Positions 28,777-38,861 are shown, numbered from the stretch's first letter. The stretch: DNA of 64,000 nucleotides from Hyphomicrobiaceae bacterium (GCA_020638095.1 JACKJF010000004.1:248001-312000); one strand, 5' to 3'. Made by a program: numbers and translations. Notes: generated from the letters alone by a model not told the origin.

Positions 28777-29430
28777 ATGTCCGAACCCATCGTGCTTTGG
28801 GGCCGCGAAAGCTCCGCCAATACGCAAAAGGTTCTCTGGTGCCTGCTTGAGCTTGGCATTCCCTTCGAACGGCGCGACGTCGGTGGAAAGTTTGGCGGGC
28901 TCGACAGGCCCGAATTCCTGGCCATGAATCCAAATCGCCGCATTCCGGTCATTCAGGACGGCAGTTTGACCCTCTGGGAGAGTCACGCCTGCGTGCGTTA
29001 CCTCGCGGCCAAATATGGCGCGGGGACCATTTGGCCGGTGGACCTTGCAGAAAGGGCGATTGTCGACCAATGGACCGATTGGGTTGCGACCGACTATCAA
29101 AACGGCTGGCTTGACCTGTTCTGGGCCTTTGTCCGGACGCCGCCCAGTAAACGCGACGCCGCCCGGGTTGCGGATGCGTTGAATTGGACACATCGCACCC
29201 TCAAAGTACTCGACGCCAGGCTGGCTGAAAGTCCCTATGTCGGTGGTCCGGCGTTCACCTATGCCGATATCGTTTCCGGCATTTCGCTCTTTCGGCTGGC
29301 CACCATGGGGATCGAATTGCCGCCGGTTCCCAATATCGACGCCTGGCACCAGCGCCTGAGACAACGCGCGCCGTTCCGGCAGGCGGTTGAAATCAACTAC
29401 GACGAACTGATCGGACGGGAGGTCAGTTGA
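28777..29430 (+). CDS. Glutathione S-transferase family protein
   Basis: A 217-residue cytosolic GST-like protein. The N-terminal thioredoxin fold (1-82) has [20 protein letters not shown], a cis-proline in RRIPVIQDG and the Glu-Ser glutathione pair in [12 protein letters not shown]. The C-terminal all-helical domain includes [19 protein letters not shown]. The substrate cannot be deduced. CGGAGAAGA precedes the ATG. It is transcribed away from trmFO. Confidence 0.9.
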   Translation: MSEPIVLWGRESSANTQKVLWCLLELGIPFERRDVGGKFGGLDRPEFLAMNPNRRIPVIQDGSLTLWESHACVRYLAAKYGAGTIWPVDLAERAIVDQWTDWVATDYQNGWLDLFWAFVRTPPSKRDAARVADALNWTHRTLKVLDARLAESPYVGGPAFTYADIVSGISLFRLATMGIELPPVPNIDAWHQRLRQRAPFRQAVEINYDELIGREVS

Positions 29431-29466
29431 GCCGCAAGGATTGAGCGGCGGAGGGGGAATTGGACC

Positions 29467-29508
29467 CCAAAAAGCAGAACACCCGCGCTTTCAGAAGAAG
29501 CGCGGGTG
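29467..29508 (-). terminator. Rho-independent terminator of the DUF1127 gene
   Basis: A perfect 11-bp inverted repeat (CACCCGCGCTT at 29480-29490, its complement at 29498-29508) has a 7-base loop. Read on the minus strand it is followed by TTCTGCTTTTT. It lies 41 bases downstream of the small DUF1127 gene. On the plus strand no T-run follows, so it probably does not serve the GST gene. Confidence 0.7.
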
Positions 29509-29548
29509 CTGGGGAGGATATGAAGCGCCTTTGGCGCTGCCGCTGGCC

Positions 29549-29698
29549 TTACAGGGTTGCGGCATGTTCGCGCGCCACGCGGGTGATGTCGGCCCGGCAG
29601 AGGCCAAGGTCGGTCAGCGAGCGCTCGTCGAGAGCCGAAAGCTCACGAACGGTCTGGTTGTAGGCGTTCCATTTGCGAAGAGTTTTACGAATGTCCAT
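29549..29698 (-). CDS. DUF1127 small basic protein
   Basis: A 49-residue protein starting MDIRKTLRKWNAYNQT and containing RELSALDERSLTDLGL followed by RADITRVAREHA. This is the compact DUF1127 pattern (arginine-rich, with the L-x-x-L-D-E-R-x-L-x-D-L-G core). AAAGGAAAA lies 6 bases before the ATG and a clear terminator follows, so the gene is well defined despite its size. Some alphaproteobacterial DUF1127 proteins have been linked to RNA binding, phosphate or carbon stress and sRNA maturation. Which of these applies here is not visible. Confidence 0.88.
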   Translation of the reverse strand: MDIRKTLRKWNAYNQTVRELSALDERSLTDLGLCRADITRVAREHAATL

Positions 29699-29817
29699 TT
29701 GAATTTTCCTTTCGTCTTGCAGTCTTCATATAGGTGATGCCGGGTGGATTGAGCACTGCTTGATTTCTCAAACCGGCCATGCATTTTGTGCAAGCCTCGC
29801 GAAATAGTTACGAATTA

Positions 29818-30009
29818 TTAACCACTTACACGAGGTTTCCGCACGGGCACATTGCGGCATTCTTCCAGCTCGGAAGCCGGGAGCATATTCCTGAACCCGC
29901 GCCCGAGGCCAAGCAGGGGCGCGTCTTCTTCATGGATGATGTCCATTTCCCTGAGGCACTGGCCGAGGTTCAACCTTCGGTCGATGTGCCACACGATTCT
30001 GTCAAACAT
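29818..30009 (-). CDS. Small uncharacterised protein
   Basis: I do not recognise the family. The 63-residue frame starts MFDRIVWHIDRRLN and contains GQCLREMDIIHEEDAP and GLGRGFRNMLPASE; it has one Cys in each half and a basic C-terminus. AGAAGGAA lies 9 bases before the ATG, a strong ribosome-binding site in a non-coding setting. The frame is not antisense to any other gene. It is upstream of the DUF1127 gene on the same strand with a 119-base gap. The ribosome-binding site is the main support for it being real. Confidence 0.55.
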   Translation of the reverse strand: MFDRIVWHIDRRLNLGQCLREMDIIHEEDAPLLGLGRGFRNMLPASELEECRNVPVRKPRVSG

Positions 30010-30190
30010 CACGTCATTCCTTCTGCCGTTTCTGGCGGCTGGAATGTCGGTGCGTTCGTCTGAAAGGGGAAGGCCTGATGCGTCAAGGGTGCTATGCGCT
30101 CAGCGCAAGCGGCCGACAAACCAATGTCACAATTGGCCTTGGTGGTCGAAAAATGCCGTGAAATGGCCGGTTTGCGGCCAAATGTGTTGC

Positions 30191-33082
30191 CTAAACCTCA
30201 CCAACCGGCGTGCCCGGCTTGCGGTAAAGCACCGGTTTCAGGAACCGTCCGGTGTGCGATCGTGGATTTTCGACAACATCTTCGGGCGTTCCGACCGCCA
30301 CGATCTCGCCGCCGCCATCTCCACCCTCCGGGCCAAGATCGATGATCCAGTCAGCGGTTTTGATCACGTCGAGATTGTGCTCGATGACGATCACCGAATT
30401 GCCCTGGTCGACAAGATGGTGGAGCACGTCCAGAAGCTTGGCGACGTCATGGAAGTGCAGCCCGGTCGTCGGCTCGTCGAGCATGTAGAGCGTTCGGCCT
30501 GTTGCCCGTTTGGAAAGCTCGCGGCTGAGCTTTACCCTTTGCGCCTCACCGCCGGATAGCGTGGTTGCAGGCTGGCCGACCTGAACATAACCGAGTCCGA
30601 CCTGTTGCAAGGTCAGCATCTTGTCCCGGATGGACGGCACCGCCGAAAAGAACTCGACCGCCTCGTCGACCGTCATGTCGAGCACGTCAGAAATCGATTT
30701 GCCCTTGAAATGAACGTCGAGCGTCTCGCGATTGTAGCGTTTGCCCTTGCAGGTGTCGCAGGTGACGTAGACGTCGGGTAGGAAGTGCATTTCGATCTTG
30801 ATCAGACCGTCGCCCTTGCAGGTTTCGCAGCGTCCGCCCTTCACGTTGAACGAAAATCGTCCTGGCCCGTAACCGCGTGCCTTGGCCTCCGGCAGGCCGG
30901 CGAACCATTCGCGGATCGGCGTGAATGCGCCCGTATAGGTCGCCGGGTTCGAGCGCGGCGTTCGTCCGATCGGGCTCTGGTCGATGTCGATGACCTTGTC
31001 GAGCATTTCAAGCCCGGTCAGGCTCTCGTGCGGCGCCGGCTGAAGTCTGGCGCCATTGAGCCGACGGGCGATGGCCGAATACATGGTGTCGATCATCAGT
31101 GTCGACTTGCCGCCGCCCGACACGCCGGTGATGGCGACGAAAAGACCAAGCGGCACGTCGACGGACACGTTCCGAAGATTGTTGCCGGTTGCCCCCGTCA
31201 GGCTGAGCTTGCGTGCCTTTTTCGGCTTTCGCCGCTCCGCCGGCACCGGCACGCTGAGCTTTCCGGACAGATATTTCCCGGTCAGGCTCTCGTCGGACGC
31301 CATAATGTCCTCGGGCAGGCCCTCCGCAATGATGCGGCCGCCATGCACCCCCGCACCCGGGCCGATATCGACCACGTGGTCAGCCGTCAGGATCGCGTCC
31401 TCGTCGTGCTCGACCACGATGACGGTGTTGCCAATATCCCTAAGCCGCCGGAGCGTATCGAGAAGCCGCGCATTGTCGCGCTGGTGCAGGCCGATCGAGG
31501 GTTCGTCGAGCACATAGAGAACGCCCGTCAATCCTGAACCGATCTGCGAGGCGAGGCGGATGCGCTGGCTCTCGCCGCCGGATAGCGAGCCGGATCCGCG
31601 CGACAGAGTGAGGTAATCGAGACCGACATCGTTGAGGAAATTCAACCGCTCGCGGATCTCCTTGAGAATCCGCGCCCCGATCTCCTTTTGCGTCGGCGTG
31701 AAAGTCTCTTCGACCTCCTCGAACCATTTGACCGCCTGGCGAATCGACATGTCAGCCACCTGCGAAATGTTGAGTCCGCCGATCTTGACCGCCAGAGCCT
31801 CGGGCTTCAGCCGCTGTCCCCCACAGGTTTCGCACGGCGTCGTGCTCATGAAGCGCCCGATTTCCTCGCGCATGCCCTGCGACTCGGTTTCCTTGTATCG
31901 GCGCTCGAGATTTCCGATCACACCCTCAAAGGGCTTGGTCGTTTTGTAGGTGCGCAGGCCATCGTCATAGACAAAGCTGATCGGCGTCTTGCCGGTCCCG
32001 TAGAGAATGGCGTTCTGCAGGTCTTCGCTCAGCTTGTCGAAGGGCAGGGTCAGCGAGCCACCATAATGACCGCAAATCGCCTTGAGCGTCTGCTGGTAAT
32101 AGGGCGCTGAACTTCGCGACCAGGGTGCAATCGCTCCGTCGTCGAGCGACAGGCTTCCGTCCGGCACCACGAGGTTCGGGTCGATCTTGAGTTCCGACCC
32201 CAGCCCATCACAAACCGGGCACGCGCCGAACGGGTTGTTGAACGAAAAGAGCCTGGGTTCGATTTCCGCAATGGTGAATCCGGAAACCGGACAGGCAAAC
32301 TTCTCCGAAAAGATCAGCCGCTTCGGCGCGCCGTCTTCCTCTGTCTCGTCGGCAAATTCGACGATGGCGAGCCCGTCGGTGAGCGTCAGCGCCGTCTCGA
32401 TCGAATCCGACAGGCGCGTTCCCAGATCGTCGCGCACCACGATGCGATCAACGACGATTTCGACATCGTGCTTGAACTTCTTATCGAGGGCAGGGGCTTC
32501 TTCGATTTCATGGAACGTGCCGTCGATCTTGACGCGCTGGAAGCCCTTCTTCAGCAGATCCGCCAATTCCTTGCGGAATTCGCCCTTTCGTCCACGTGCA
32601 ATCGGCGCCAGAAGAAACAGCCGCGTGCCCTCTGGCAGCGCCAGCACCTTGTCGACCATCTGGCTGATCGTCTGGCTCTCAATCGGCAGGCCGGTCGCAG
32701 GCGAATAGGGAATGCCGACCCGCGCGAACAAAAGGCGCATATAGTCGTAGATTTCGGTGACCGTCCCGACGGTCGACCGCGGGTTGCGTGAGGTCGTCTT
32801 CTGTTCGATCGAAATGGCTGGGCTCAGCCCGTCGATCTGCTCGACGTCCGGCTTCTGCATCATTTCGAGAAACTGCCGGGCATAGGCGGACAACGACTCG
32901 ACGTAGCGCCGCTGGCCCTCCGCATAGATCGTGTCGAACGCCAGCGACGATTTTCCCGAACCCGAAAGCCCGGTCATCACGATCAGCTTGTCGCGCGGCA
33001 GGGTCAGGTCGACCGACTTGAGATTGTGCTCCTTCGCACCACGAATTGTGATGACGCGGCTGGGATCGGCAGGTGCGTGCAT
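30191..33082 (-). CDS. uvrA: Excinuclease ABC subunit A
   Basis: Damage-recognition ATPase of nucleotide excision repair, acting with UvrB and UvrC. The 963-residue protein has two ABC modules: Walker [11 protein letters not shown] near residue 35 and [10 protein letters not shown] in the second half, with signatures [12 protein letters not shown] and [12 protein letters not shown]. The zinc modules show paired CxxC motifs ([22 protein letters not shown] with CDTCKGKRY). The ATG 33082 ([10 protein letters not shown]) is chosen just before the conserved [11 protein letters not shown] LexA-type box 72 bases upstream predicts induction by DNA damage. Confidence 0.97.
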   Translation of the reverse strand: MHAPADPSRVITIRGAKEHNLKSVDLTLPRDKLIVMTGLSGSGKSSLAFDTIYAEGQRRYVESLSAYARQFLEMMQKPDVEQIDGLSPAISIEQKTTSRNPRSTVGTVTEIYDYMRLLFARVGIPYSPATGLPIESQTISQMVDKVLALPEGTRLFLLAPIARGRKGEFRKELADLLKKGFQRVKIDGTFHEIEEAPALDKKFKHDVEIVVDRIVVRDDLGTRLSDSIETALTLTDGLAIVEFADETEEDGAPKRLIFSEKFACPVSGFTIAEIEPRLFSFNNPFGACPVCDGLGSELKIDPNLVVPDGSLSLDDGAIAPWSRSSAPYYQQTLKAICGHYGGSLTLPFDKLSEDLQNAILYGTGKTPISFVYDDGLRTYKTTKPFEGVIGNLERRYKETESQGMREEIGRFMSTTPCETCGGQRLKPEALAVKIGGLNISQVADMSIRQAVKWFEEVEETFTPTQKEIGARILKEIRERLNFLNDVGLDYLTLSRGSGSLSGGESQRIRLASQIGSGLTGVLYVLDEPSIGLHQRDNARLLDTLRRLRDIGNTVIVVEHDEDAILTADHVVDIGPGAGVHGGRIIAEGLPEDIMASDESLTGKYLSGKLSVPVPAERRKPKKARKLSLTGATGNNLRNVSVDVPLGLFVAITGVSGGGKSTLMIDTMYSAIARRLNGARLQPAPHESLTGLEMLDKVIDIDQSPIGRTPRSNPATYTGAFTPIREWFAGLPEAKARGYGPGRFSFNVKGGRCETCKGDGLIKIEMHFLPDVYVTCDTCKGKRYNRETLDVHFKGKSISDVLDMTVDEAVEFFSAVPSIRDKMLTLQQVGLGYVQVGQPATTLSGGEAQRVKLSRELSKRATGRTLYMLDEPTTGLHFHDVAKLLDVLHHLVDQGNSVIVIEHNLDVIKTADWIIDLGPEGGDGGGEIVAVGTPEDVVENPRSHTGRFLKPVLYRKPGTPVGEV

Positions 33083-33153
33083 GGAAATTCCGGGATTAGG
33101 TACCAGCCTGACTGAACGCCATCGCACTGACAAGACGTGTCAGCAGGCTCGCG

Positions 33154-33168
33154 GAACATAAATAGAAC
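33154..33168 (-). promoter_or_regulatory. LexA (SOS) box upstream of uvrA
   Basis: The sequence GAACATAAATAGAAC is a direct repeat GAAC-N7-GAAC, read on the minus strand as GTTC-N7-GTTC. This is the established alphaproteobacterial LexA site. It lies 72 bases upstream of the uvrA start, between uvrA and the end of the alkB-like gene. A TTGACC that could act as the -35 element overlaps the alkB-like stop codon at 33179-33184. Confidence 0.85.
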
Positions 33169-33180
33169 ACCAGTGCCGGG

Positions 33181-34392
33181 TCAAGCCTCAGCTACAGGCG
33201 AATCCTGCCGGCCGCGATATTCCCCGATCGACTTGAGATAGGCAATCTCTTCAGGGCTCGCCAGCCGTTCGTCCCAGTCGCGCAGCAAGGGTTCGCTGAG
33301 CCGCTTCCATGGTCCCGGGAAGAACGAAGTCAGGATCATCGGCATGTATCCGCGAGGCAGGACCGGCGCCTCGCCTTCGGAATGCTGCAATTCCCAATAG
33401 GGGCGGGTAGCGAACCGGTGATGGAACGAATGCAACGGCAGGTTGTAGGTCATGCCGGTCGACAGACGGCGGTAGCTGTCCCACGAATGCCGGGGCTCGA
33501 CCCGCGTCCCCGGCACGCGCACTAGGCCGTAATGTTCGATGTAGTTGACGATCTCGAGGTAGATCTTTCCGATGGCGCCGGAAAAGAGCGAGATGAAGAT
33601 ACCGAACGGTCCCATCATGTAGGTGTAGACGGCGATGACGACCAGCGTCATAGCCTGCCCGCGCCAGAATTCCGAATTGTAGAACCGGTTCGGGATGTTC
33701 TTGCGCGCCATCCGGTCCCGGTCGAATTTCATCGCCGCAAAAAACTGGCCAACCGCCGAGCGCGGCACAAAAGCCCAGACATATTCGCCGCGCCGGGCCG
33801 TGGCCGGATCAGCCTCGGTTCCGACATTGCGGTGATGACCGTACACATGCTCGAGCGAAAATCCGGTATCCCAGGTAAAGGCCAAGAGCCAGCGGCCGAT
33901 GATTTTGTCGAATTTCGAATCGAGACGGTGGACCAGCTCATGGGCAACGTTGACGCCGCCGAGTCCGTAATACATGCCGAGGCTGGCGAGCCCGCCGCTC
34001 GCCACGAAAAAATCAGTGCGGCCGCGCGCCGCGACCGGGTCGAAGCCGAGGAACCGCAGGATCGCATCCATCCAGTCCTTGCCTTCGCCGGAGGTGTTGA
34101 GACAGGTGAGCGTGGCAAAGGCCAGCAGCGGCAGCGTCAGCCAAAGCATCAAGTTCATGTACCAGACAGGCGGCATCGCCTCCTTGTCTCCGGCGTCGCC
34201 CATCAATTCTTCGACATAGCCGATCAGGAAAAACGTGAGCAGCAAGCCAAGCCACATGACCCAGCCACCCGTTCCCATGGTCCAGATTCCGAAAATGATG
34301 AACAGGTTCATCAGGGAATAGCGGATGGTATTGGCAAATTTCGTTTGCAGCCAAGGGTGTGGATTGATCTGCGGATTGAGGCTGAAGCTCAT
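33181..34392 (-). CDS. alkB: AlkB-type membrane monooxygenase (alkane 1-monooxygenase family)
   Basis: Integral-membrane non-haem di-iron hydroxylase of 403 residues that would oxidise the terminal carbon of alkanes or a related hydrophobic substrate, using electrons from rubredoxin. All histidine boxes are visible: HELVH (151-155), EHVYGHH (181-187) and LPLHSFHH (318-325), plus the family segment NYIEHYGL (283-290). About six hydrophobic helices surround them. No rubredoxin or rubredoxin reductase gene is nearby, so the donor must be encoded elsewhere. CAGGTG precedes ATG 34392. The symbol reflects the family. The true substrate is not proven, since some relatives act on other lipids. Confidence 0.83.
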   Translation of the reverse strand: MSFSLNPQINPHPWLQTKFANTIRYSLMNLFIIFGIWTMGTGGWVMWLGLLLTFFLIGYVEELMGDAGDKEAMPPVWYMNLMLWLTLPLLAFATLTCLNTSGEGKDWMDAILRFLGFDPVAARGRTDFFVASGGLASLGMYYGLGGVNVAHELVHRLDSKFDKIIGRWLLAFTWDTGFSLEHVYGHHRNVGTEADPATARRGEYVWAFVPRSAVGQFFAAMKFDRDRMARKNIPNRFYNSEFWRGQAMTLVVIAVYTYMMGPFGIFISLFSGAIGKIYLEIVNYIEHYGLVRVPGTRVEPRHSWDSYRRLSTGMTYNLPLHSFHHRFATRPYWELQHSEGEAPVLPRGYMPMILTSFFPGPWKRLSEPLLRDWDERLASPEEIAYLKSIGEYRGRQDSPVAEA

Positions 34393-34550
34393 GATGGTGC
34401 ACCTGAATAGTCGCGCCTTTATTGCGGCTGAACGCTTCATTGTCCAGCCGCGCGGGCGACAGGCGGCAAGCTAGCGCAGCAGTTTTCGCACCACTTGCCC
34501 TAGATCAATGCACGCCCATTTTCGCTTGTCTTCCGCGCCTCCATTGACTA

Positions 34551-34565
34551 GAACATAACAAGAAC
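34551..34565 (+). promoter_or_regulatory. LexA (SOS) box upstream of ssb
   Basis: GAACATAACAAGAAC is again GAAC-N7-GAAC and closely resembles the box upstream of uvrA. It starts 118 bases before the ssb ATG, and a TTGACT at 34544-34549 that could be a -35 element immediately precedes it. The rest of 34393-34668, between the alkB-like gene and ssb, shows no gene. Confidence 0.83.
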
Positions 34566-34668
34566 AACTGTGGAAGCCTGTGGAAGATGCCTATTTGGCC
34601 GCGCTCTGCTGGGTCGCAGTGCTATGTTCGGCGTCCAAAGACGCAGTTTTGATGTGAAAGGACAGGTT

Positions 34669-35148
34669 ATGGCTGGCAGCGTTAACAAGGTGATTTTGAT
34701 CGGCAATCTCGGAGCCGATCCCGATATCCGCCAGACCAATGATGGACGGCCGATCGTCAATCTCAGCGTCGCCACTTCGGAATCCTGGCGCGATCGCAAT
34801 TCCGGCGAGCGCAAGGAACGCACCGAATGGCACCGGGTGGTGATTTTCAACGAAGGCCTCGCGCGTATCGCCGAACAATATCTGCACAAGGGTTCGAAGG
34901 TCTATGTCGAAGGTCAGCTTCAGACCCGCAAATGGCAGGACCAGAGCGGGCAGGACCGCTATTCGACCGAAGTCGTGCTTCAGGGGTTCAATTCGGCCCT
35001 GACCATGCTCGATGGCCGCAGCGAAGGTGGCGCGGGCGACTTCGGTGGAGGCGGCGGCAACCGGGTGGCGTCAGGTGGCGGCTCGCGACCCTCGCAGAGC
35101 GCGCCGCAATTCGACCAGGCCGATATGGATGACGACATTCCGTTCTGA
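34669..35148 (+). CDS. ssb: Single-stranded DNA-binding protein
   Basis: Homotetrameric SSB that protects single-stranded DNA and recruits replication and repair proteins. The 159-residue protein has an N-terminal OB fold (residues 1-110, beginning [18 protein letters not shown]). A Gly-rich linker follows, and the acidic protein-docking tip DDDIPF closes the chain. ATG 34669 follows AAAGGACAGG and matches the family start; the frame is open further upstream. A LexA box precedes the gene and a strong terminator follows it. Confidence 0.97.
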   Translation: MAGSVNKVILIGNLGADPDIRQTNDGRPIVNLSVATSESWRDRNSGERKERTEWHRVVIFNEGLARIAEQYLHKGSKVYVEGQLQTRKWQDQSGQDRYSTEVVLQGFNSALTMLDGRSEGGAGDFGGGGGNRVASGGGSRPSQSAPQFDQADMDDDIPF

Positions 35149-35188
35149 CGTGCCGGGCCAGCATTCGCTCGGTGCACGCAAAAGATCA

Positions 35189-35215
35189 GGGGCGCCAATG
35201 GCGCCCCTTTTTAAT
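35189..35215 (+). terminator. Rho-independent terminator after ssb
   Basis: A perfect 9-bp stem (AGGGGCGCC at 35189-35197 and its complement at 35201-35209) with an AAT loop runs into TTTTTAA. It separates ssb from the convergent gene at 35244. In the other direction only a weak T-run follows, so it is mainly a plus-strand terminator. Confidence 0.88.
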
Positions 35216-35243
35216 TTCGTAGCGTGTGTCTCGGGCCTTAAGG

Positions 35244-35768
35244 CTAGAGGCGCTCCATCGGCACCGTGGCGGTGATGCGGCTTCCATCGTCGTTGCGCAC
35301 CGAGAAGGTGACGTCGATGGAATCCGTCGAAAGCCCGATCTGGGCGCTGACGTTTGAGGAGCCTTCCTCGCTTGTCGCAACGAAGCTGAAGCTCACGCTG
35401 CTTCCCGAACGGCGGCCAACGGCGTGCAGTTCGTCCATAGCGGTCGAATTGATGACGGCCTCGTAGCGGCTCGAAGCCGAAATGTAGGCGAGCGTGCCAT
35501 ACATCTCCAGAACGCCACCGCCAACCGTGCACCGGCCGTTGACGTTGACCTTTTCATTCGACGATTTGGTCACTTCCATGCGGCATCGAACCGACTCGGC
35601 GGGCTCGCCCGTGCGGTTCAGCGACCCGGTTCCGCGCCACGAACCGATATAGGACTGCAACAGATCAATATCGTATTGCGCGGCTTGAGCGGGAACGATC
35701 GAACCAGTCACACTGGAAAGGAACATAAAAACGGCTACGCCAATGGCGTTCCACCGGAAAGTCGTCAT
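35244..35768 (-). CDS. Conserved periplasmic protein of unknown function
   Basis: I do not recognise a named function. The 174-residue protein has a clear signal peptide (hydrophobic core GVAVFMFLSSVTGSIV, cleavage likely after PAQAA). The mature part begins DIDLLQSYIGSWRGTG and is made of short beta-strand-like segments, similar in character to lipocalin-like or DUF1579-type barrels that often start with a xGxWxGxG motif. It has two Cys (CRMEV and GRCTVGG) that could form a disulfide. GGAGGT precedes the ATG at 35768. It is divergent from gyrA across about 300 bases. Confidence 0.78.
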   Translation of the reverse strand: MTTFRWNAIGVAVFMFLSSVTGSIVPAQAAQYDIDLLQSYIGSWRGTGSLNRTGEPAESVRCRMEVTKSSNEKVNVNGRCTVGGGVLEMYGTLAYISASSRYEAVINSTAMDELHAVGRRSGSSVSFSFVATSEEGSSNVSAQIGLSTDSIDVTFSVRNDDGSRITATVPMERL

Positions 35769-36068
35769 GCAATTTACCTCCAACAGCGAAGACGATTCGC
35801 CCCCCGGCGAACAACGAAGCCGCAATACAACAAAAAGACGGCCAACGCCAGTTTTGAGCTAGCTGGCCTTCATGGTCTTATTGTGACGGCCCTGGCAAAG
35901 GGCCGCGCCGCGAAGTGCCTGTCGCGCTGGAGGGATTTCGACCGCGATCGACTCCGCGCGCGTTCCCGAATTTGCCGGCTTTTGCACGCATTTTGCGGTC
36001 ATTTTCATGGCCCCCAAGGGAGGAATCGCCTAAAACGGCGCAACTGAAATAACAGAGCCGGGAAAACC
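35769..36068. other. Intergenic region between a periplasmic protein gene and gyrA
   Basis: These 300 bases hold no convincing gene. They must contain the divergent promoters of gyrA and the periplasmic protein gene. A small hairpin (CGGCCC with GGGCCG at about 35887-35905) has no T-run. I see no LexA box and no clear -35/-10 pair. Confidence 0.5.
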
Positions 36069-38801
36069 GTGACAGACACGCCCGAAGACGACCAGTCCGA
36101 TCCGAAAAACGACGACATCGCTCCCGTTTCCATCTCGGAGGAAATGCGGCGTTCCTACCTCGATTACGCCATGAGCGTCATCGTCAGCCGCGCCTTGCCC
36201 GACGTCTGTGACGGCCTGAAACCCGTGCACCGCCGCATTCTTTACTCGATGAAGCAGCTGGGCTTCGAGCACAACCGGCCCTACCGGAAGTCTGCTGTCG
36301 TCGTCGGCGAGGTCATGGGCAAATATCACCCTCATGGCGACGCGGCGATCTACATGTCGCTGGTGCGCATGGCTCAGGATTTCTCCATGGGTGTCACGCT
36401 CATCGACGGGCAGGGCAATTTCGGCTCAGTCGATGGCGATATGCCTGCCGCCATGCGCTACACCGAATCACGCATGGAGAAGATCACCAACACCCTGTTG
36501 GACGATCTCGACAAGGATACGGTCGACTACAAGGACAATTACGATGGCTCTGCCCAGGAGCCCACGGTCCTTCCCGCCAAGTTCCCGAATCTCCTGGTCA
36601 ACGGCGCCGGCGGCATCGCCGTAGGCATGGCCACCAACATCCCGACCCACAATCTGGGTGAAGTGATCGACGCGACGTTGCTCGTGCTCGACCGGCCCGA
36701 GGCGACGTTTGACGACATACTGGAAGTCATGCCGGGTCCCGACTTCCCGACCGGGGGCATCATTCTCGGGCGCGCCGGCATTCGTTCCGCCTATGAAACG
36801 GGCAGGGGTTCGATCCTCATCCGTGGCCGGGTCGCCACCGAGGAAATCCGCAAGGATCGTGAAGCCCTGATCATCACCGAGATTCCCTATCAGGTGAACA
36901 AGGCCGCCATGATCGAGCGGATCGCCGATCTGGTGCGCGACAAACGCATCGAGGGCATCTCCGACATTCGCGACGAGTCCGACCGGCATGGCATGCGCGT
37001 CGTGGTCGAGATCAAGCGCGATGCCGTCGCCGACGTCGTTCTGAACCAGCTCTACAAGTTCACCCCGCTGCAAAGCTCGTTCGGCTGCAACTTTGTGGCG
37101 TTGAATGGCGGCAAGCCTAAGCAGATGGACGTCAAGGCCATCCTTTCGGCGTTTGTCGAGTTCCGCCACAAGGTCGTCACTCGGCGCACGAAGTTCCTCC
37201 TCAACAAGGCGCGCGACCGCGCCCATGTTCTGGTCGGCCTTGCCGTCGCAGTTGCCAATGTCGACGAGGTCATCGCGATCATCCGCACGTCGCCCGATCC
37301 GGCGACAGCCCGCGAGCGTCTGCTGGACCGCGACTGGCCCGCGCGCGACGTCGAACCGCTGATCCGGCTGATCGACGATCTCCGCCACAAGGTCAATGAT
37401 GACGGCACGTTCCGCCTCTCTGAAGAACAGGTCCGCGCCATTCTCGACCTGCGCCTTGCGCGCCTCACCGCCCTCGGGCGCGACGAAATCGGCGCCGAAC
37501 TAGACGAACTCGGCAAGGAGATTACCAACTTTCTCGATATCCTGCGGTCGCGCGGCCGTGTCGTCGAAATCATTCGCGGCGAATTGCAGGCGATCAAGGA
37601 CGAATTCGCAACCCCGCGCAAAACCGAGATTTCCGACTACGCCGCCGACATGGAGGACGAAGACCTCATCGCGCGGGAGGATATGGTCGTCACCGTCTCC
37701 CATGCCGGCTACATCAAGCGCGTGCCGCTTTCGACCTACCGGGCCCAGCGCCGCGGCGGCAAGGGACGCTCGGGCATGACGACCCGCGACGAGGATTTCG
37801 TCGCGCGGCTTTTCGTCGCCAATACCCATACGCCGGTCCTGTTCTTTTCGTCGCGCGGCATTGCCTACAAGCTCAAGGTCTGGCGGCTGCCTGTCGCTGC
37901 GCCGCAGGCACGCGGCAAGGCCCTCATCAACATGTTGCCGCTTCAGGAGGGCGAGCGCATCACCTCGATCATGCCTCTGCCGGAAGATGAGGCGACCTGG
38001 GGCGATCTCGACATCATGTTTGCCACCACGCGCGGCACCGTGCGGCGCAATTCGCTGGCGGACTTCGTCGAAGTCAGGGCCAACGGCAAAATCGCGATGA
38101 AGCTTGAAGACGCAGACGAGATTCTCGGTGTTGAAACCTGCTCGTCGGATCACGATGTGCTGCTGACCACACGCAATGGCCAGGCCATCCGCTTTGAAGT
38201 TGGCGATGTCCGGGTTTTTGCTGGCCGGAACTCGGTCGGCGTGCGGGGTATTTCGCTCGCGCCGGGCGACGCGCTCATCGGCATGACCATTTTGCGGCAT
38301 TTCGATGCGAAGCCCGAAGAACGCAGCGCCTATTTGAAGATGAGCCGGGCCATGCGCGGCGAAGCTGACACCGGCGAACCCTCTGAAGATGGTGAGATCG
38401 CCGGCGAAATCACCACCGAACGATACGCAGAAATGAGCGCGGCCGAAGAATTCGTTCTCGCCATTTCACAGAACGGATTCGGCAAGCGCTCATCGAGCTA
38501 CGAATATCGCGTCACGGGCCGCGGCGGCAAAGGCATCACGGCCATGGCCATCACCGAAAAGAACGGCCCGATCGTTGCCTCTTTCCCCGTCGAACACGAC
38601 GATCAGATCATGCTCGTGACCGACGGCGGAAAGCTTATTCGCGTGCCGGTGGAAGGCATCCGCGTGGCGGGTAGGGCAACCCAGGGCGTGATCGTGCTTG
38701 ACACGGCAGACGACGAGAAGGTTGTCTCGGTGGAGCGGATTTCCGAGCCTGAAGAAGACGGAGACGCGGAAGAGGGCACAGAAGGCGGCGATACGGACTG
38801 A
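36069..38801 (+). CDS. gyrA: DNA gyrase subunit A
   Basis: Breakage-reunion subunit of DNA gyrase, 910 residues. The active-site tyrosine is Y131 ([10 protein letters not shown], Tyr122 in E. coli numbering). The GyrA-box QRRGGKG needed for DNA wrapping is at 560-566, marking this as gyrase rather than topoisomerase IV. The quinolone-determining region reads [17 protein letters not shown], so the residues matching E. coli Ser83 and Asp87 are Ala92 and Met96. The C-terminus is acidic, ending [10 protein letters not shown]. The start is GTG at 36069, directly before the conserved N-terminus. A HAD phosphatase gene follows after 60 bases. Confidence 0.96.
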   Translation: MTDTPEDDQSDPKNDDIAPVSISEEMRRSYLDYAMSVIVSRALPDVCDGLKPVHRRILYSMKQLGFEHNRPYRKSAVVVGEVMGKYHPHGDAAIYMSLVRMAQDFSMGVTLIDGQGNFGSVDGDMPAAMRYTESRMEKITNTLLDDLDKDTVDYKDNYDGSAQEPTVLPAKFPNLLVNGAGGIAVGMATNIPTHNLGEVIDATLLVLDRPEATFDDILEVMPGPDFPTGGIILGRAGIRSAYETGRGSILIRGRVATEEIRKDREALIITEIPYQVNKAAMIERIADLVRDKRIEGISDIRDESDRHGMRVVVEIKRDAVADVVLNQLYKFTPLQSSFGCNFVALNGGKPKQMDVKAILSAFVEFRHKVVTRRTKFLLNKARDRAHVLVGLAVAVANVDEVIAIIRTSPDPATARERLLDRDWPARDVEPLIRLIDDLRHKVNDDGTFRLSEEQVRAILDLRLARLTALGRDEIGAELDELGKEITNFLDILRSRGRVVEIIRGELQAIKDEFATPRKTEISDYAADMEDEDLIAREDMVVTVSHAGYIKRVPLSTYRAQRRGGKGRSGMTTRDEDFVARLFVANTHTPVLFFSSRGIAYKLKVWRLPVAAPQARGKALINMLPLQEGERITSIMPLPEDEATWGDLDIMFATTRGTVRRNSLADFVEVRANGKIAMKLEDADEILGVETCSSDHDVLLTTRNGQAIRFEVGDVRVFAGRNSVGVRGISLAPGDALIGMTILRHFDAKPEERSAYLKMSRAMRGEADTGEPSEDGEIAGEITTERYAEMSAAEEFVLAISQNGFGKRSSSYEYRVTGRGGKGITAMAITEKNGPIVASFPVEHDDQIMLVTDGGKLIRVPVEGIRVAGRATQGVIVLDTADDEKVVSVERISEPEEDGDAEEGTEGGDTD

Positions 38802-38861
38802 CCGTAGACGGTCCACCGCCGCCACGACTTGACGACGAAATGGAAACCTGGGGGTGCAGCC

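Noticed and set aside
27518-28927. A 469-codon open frame on the plus strand opposite trmFO
   Set aside because: trmFO has full family motifs on the other strand. The plus-strand frame has no recognisable domain and is a by-product of the high GC content.
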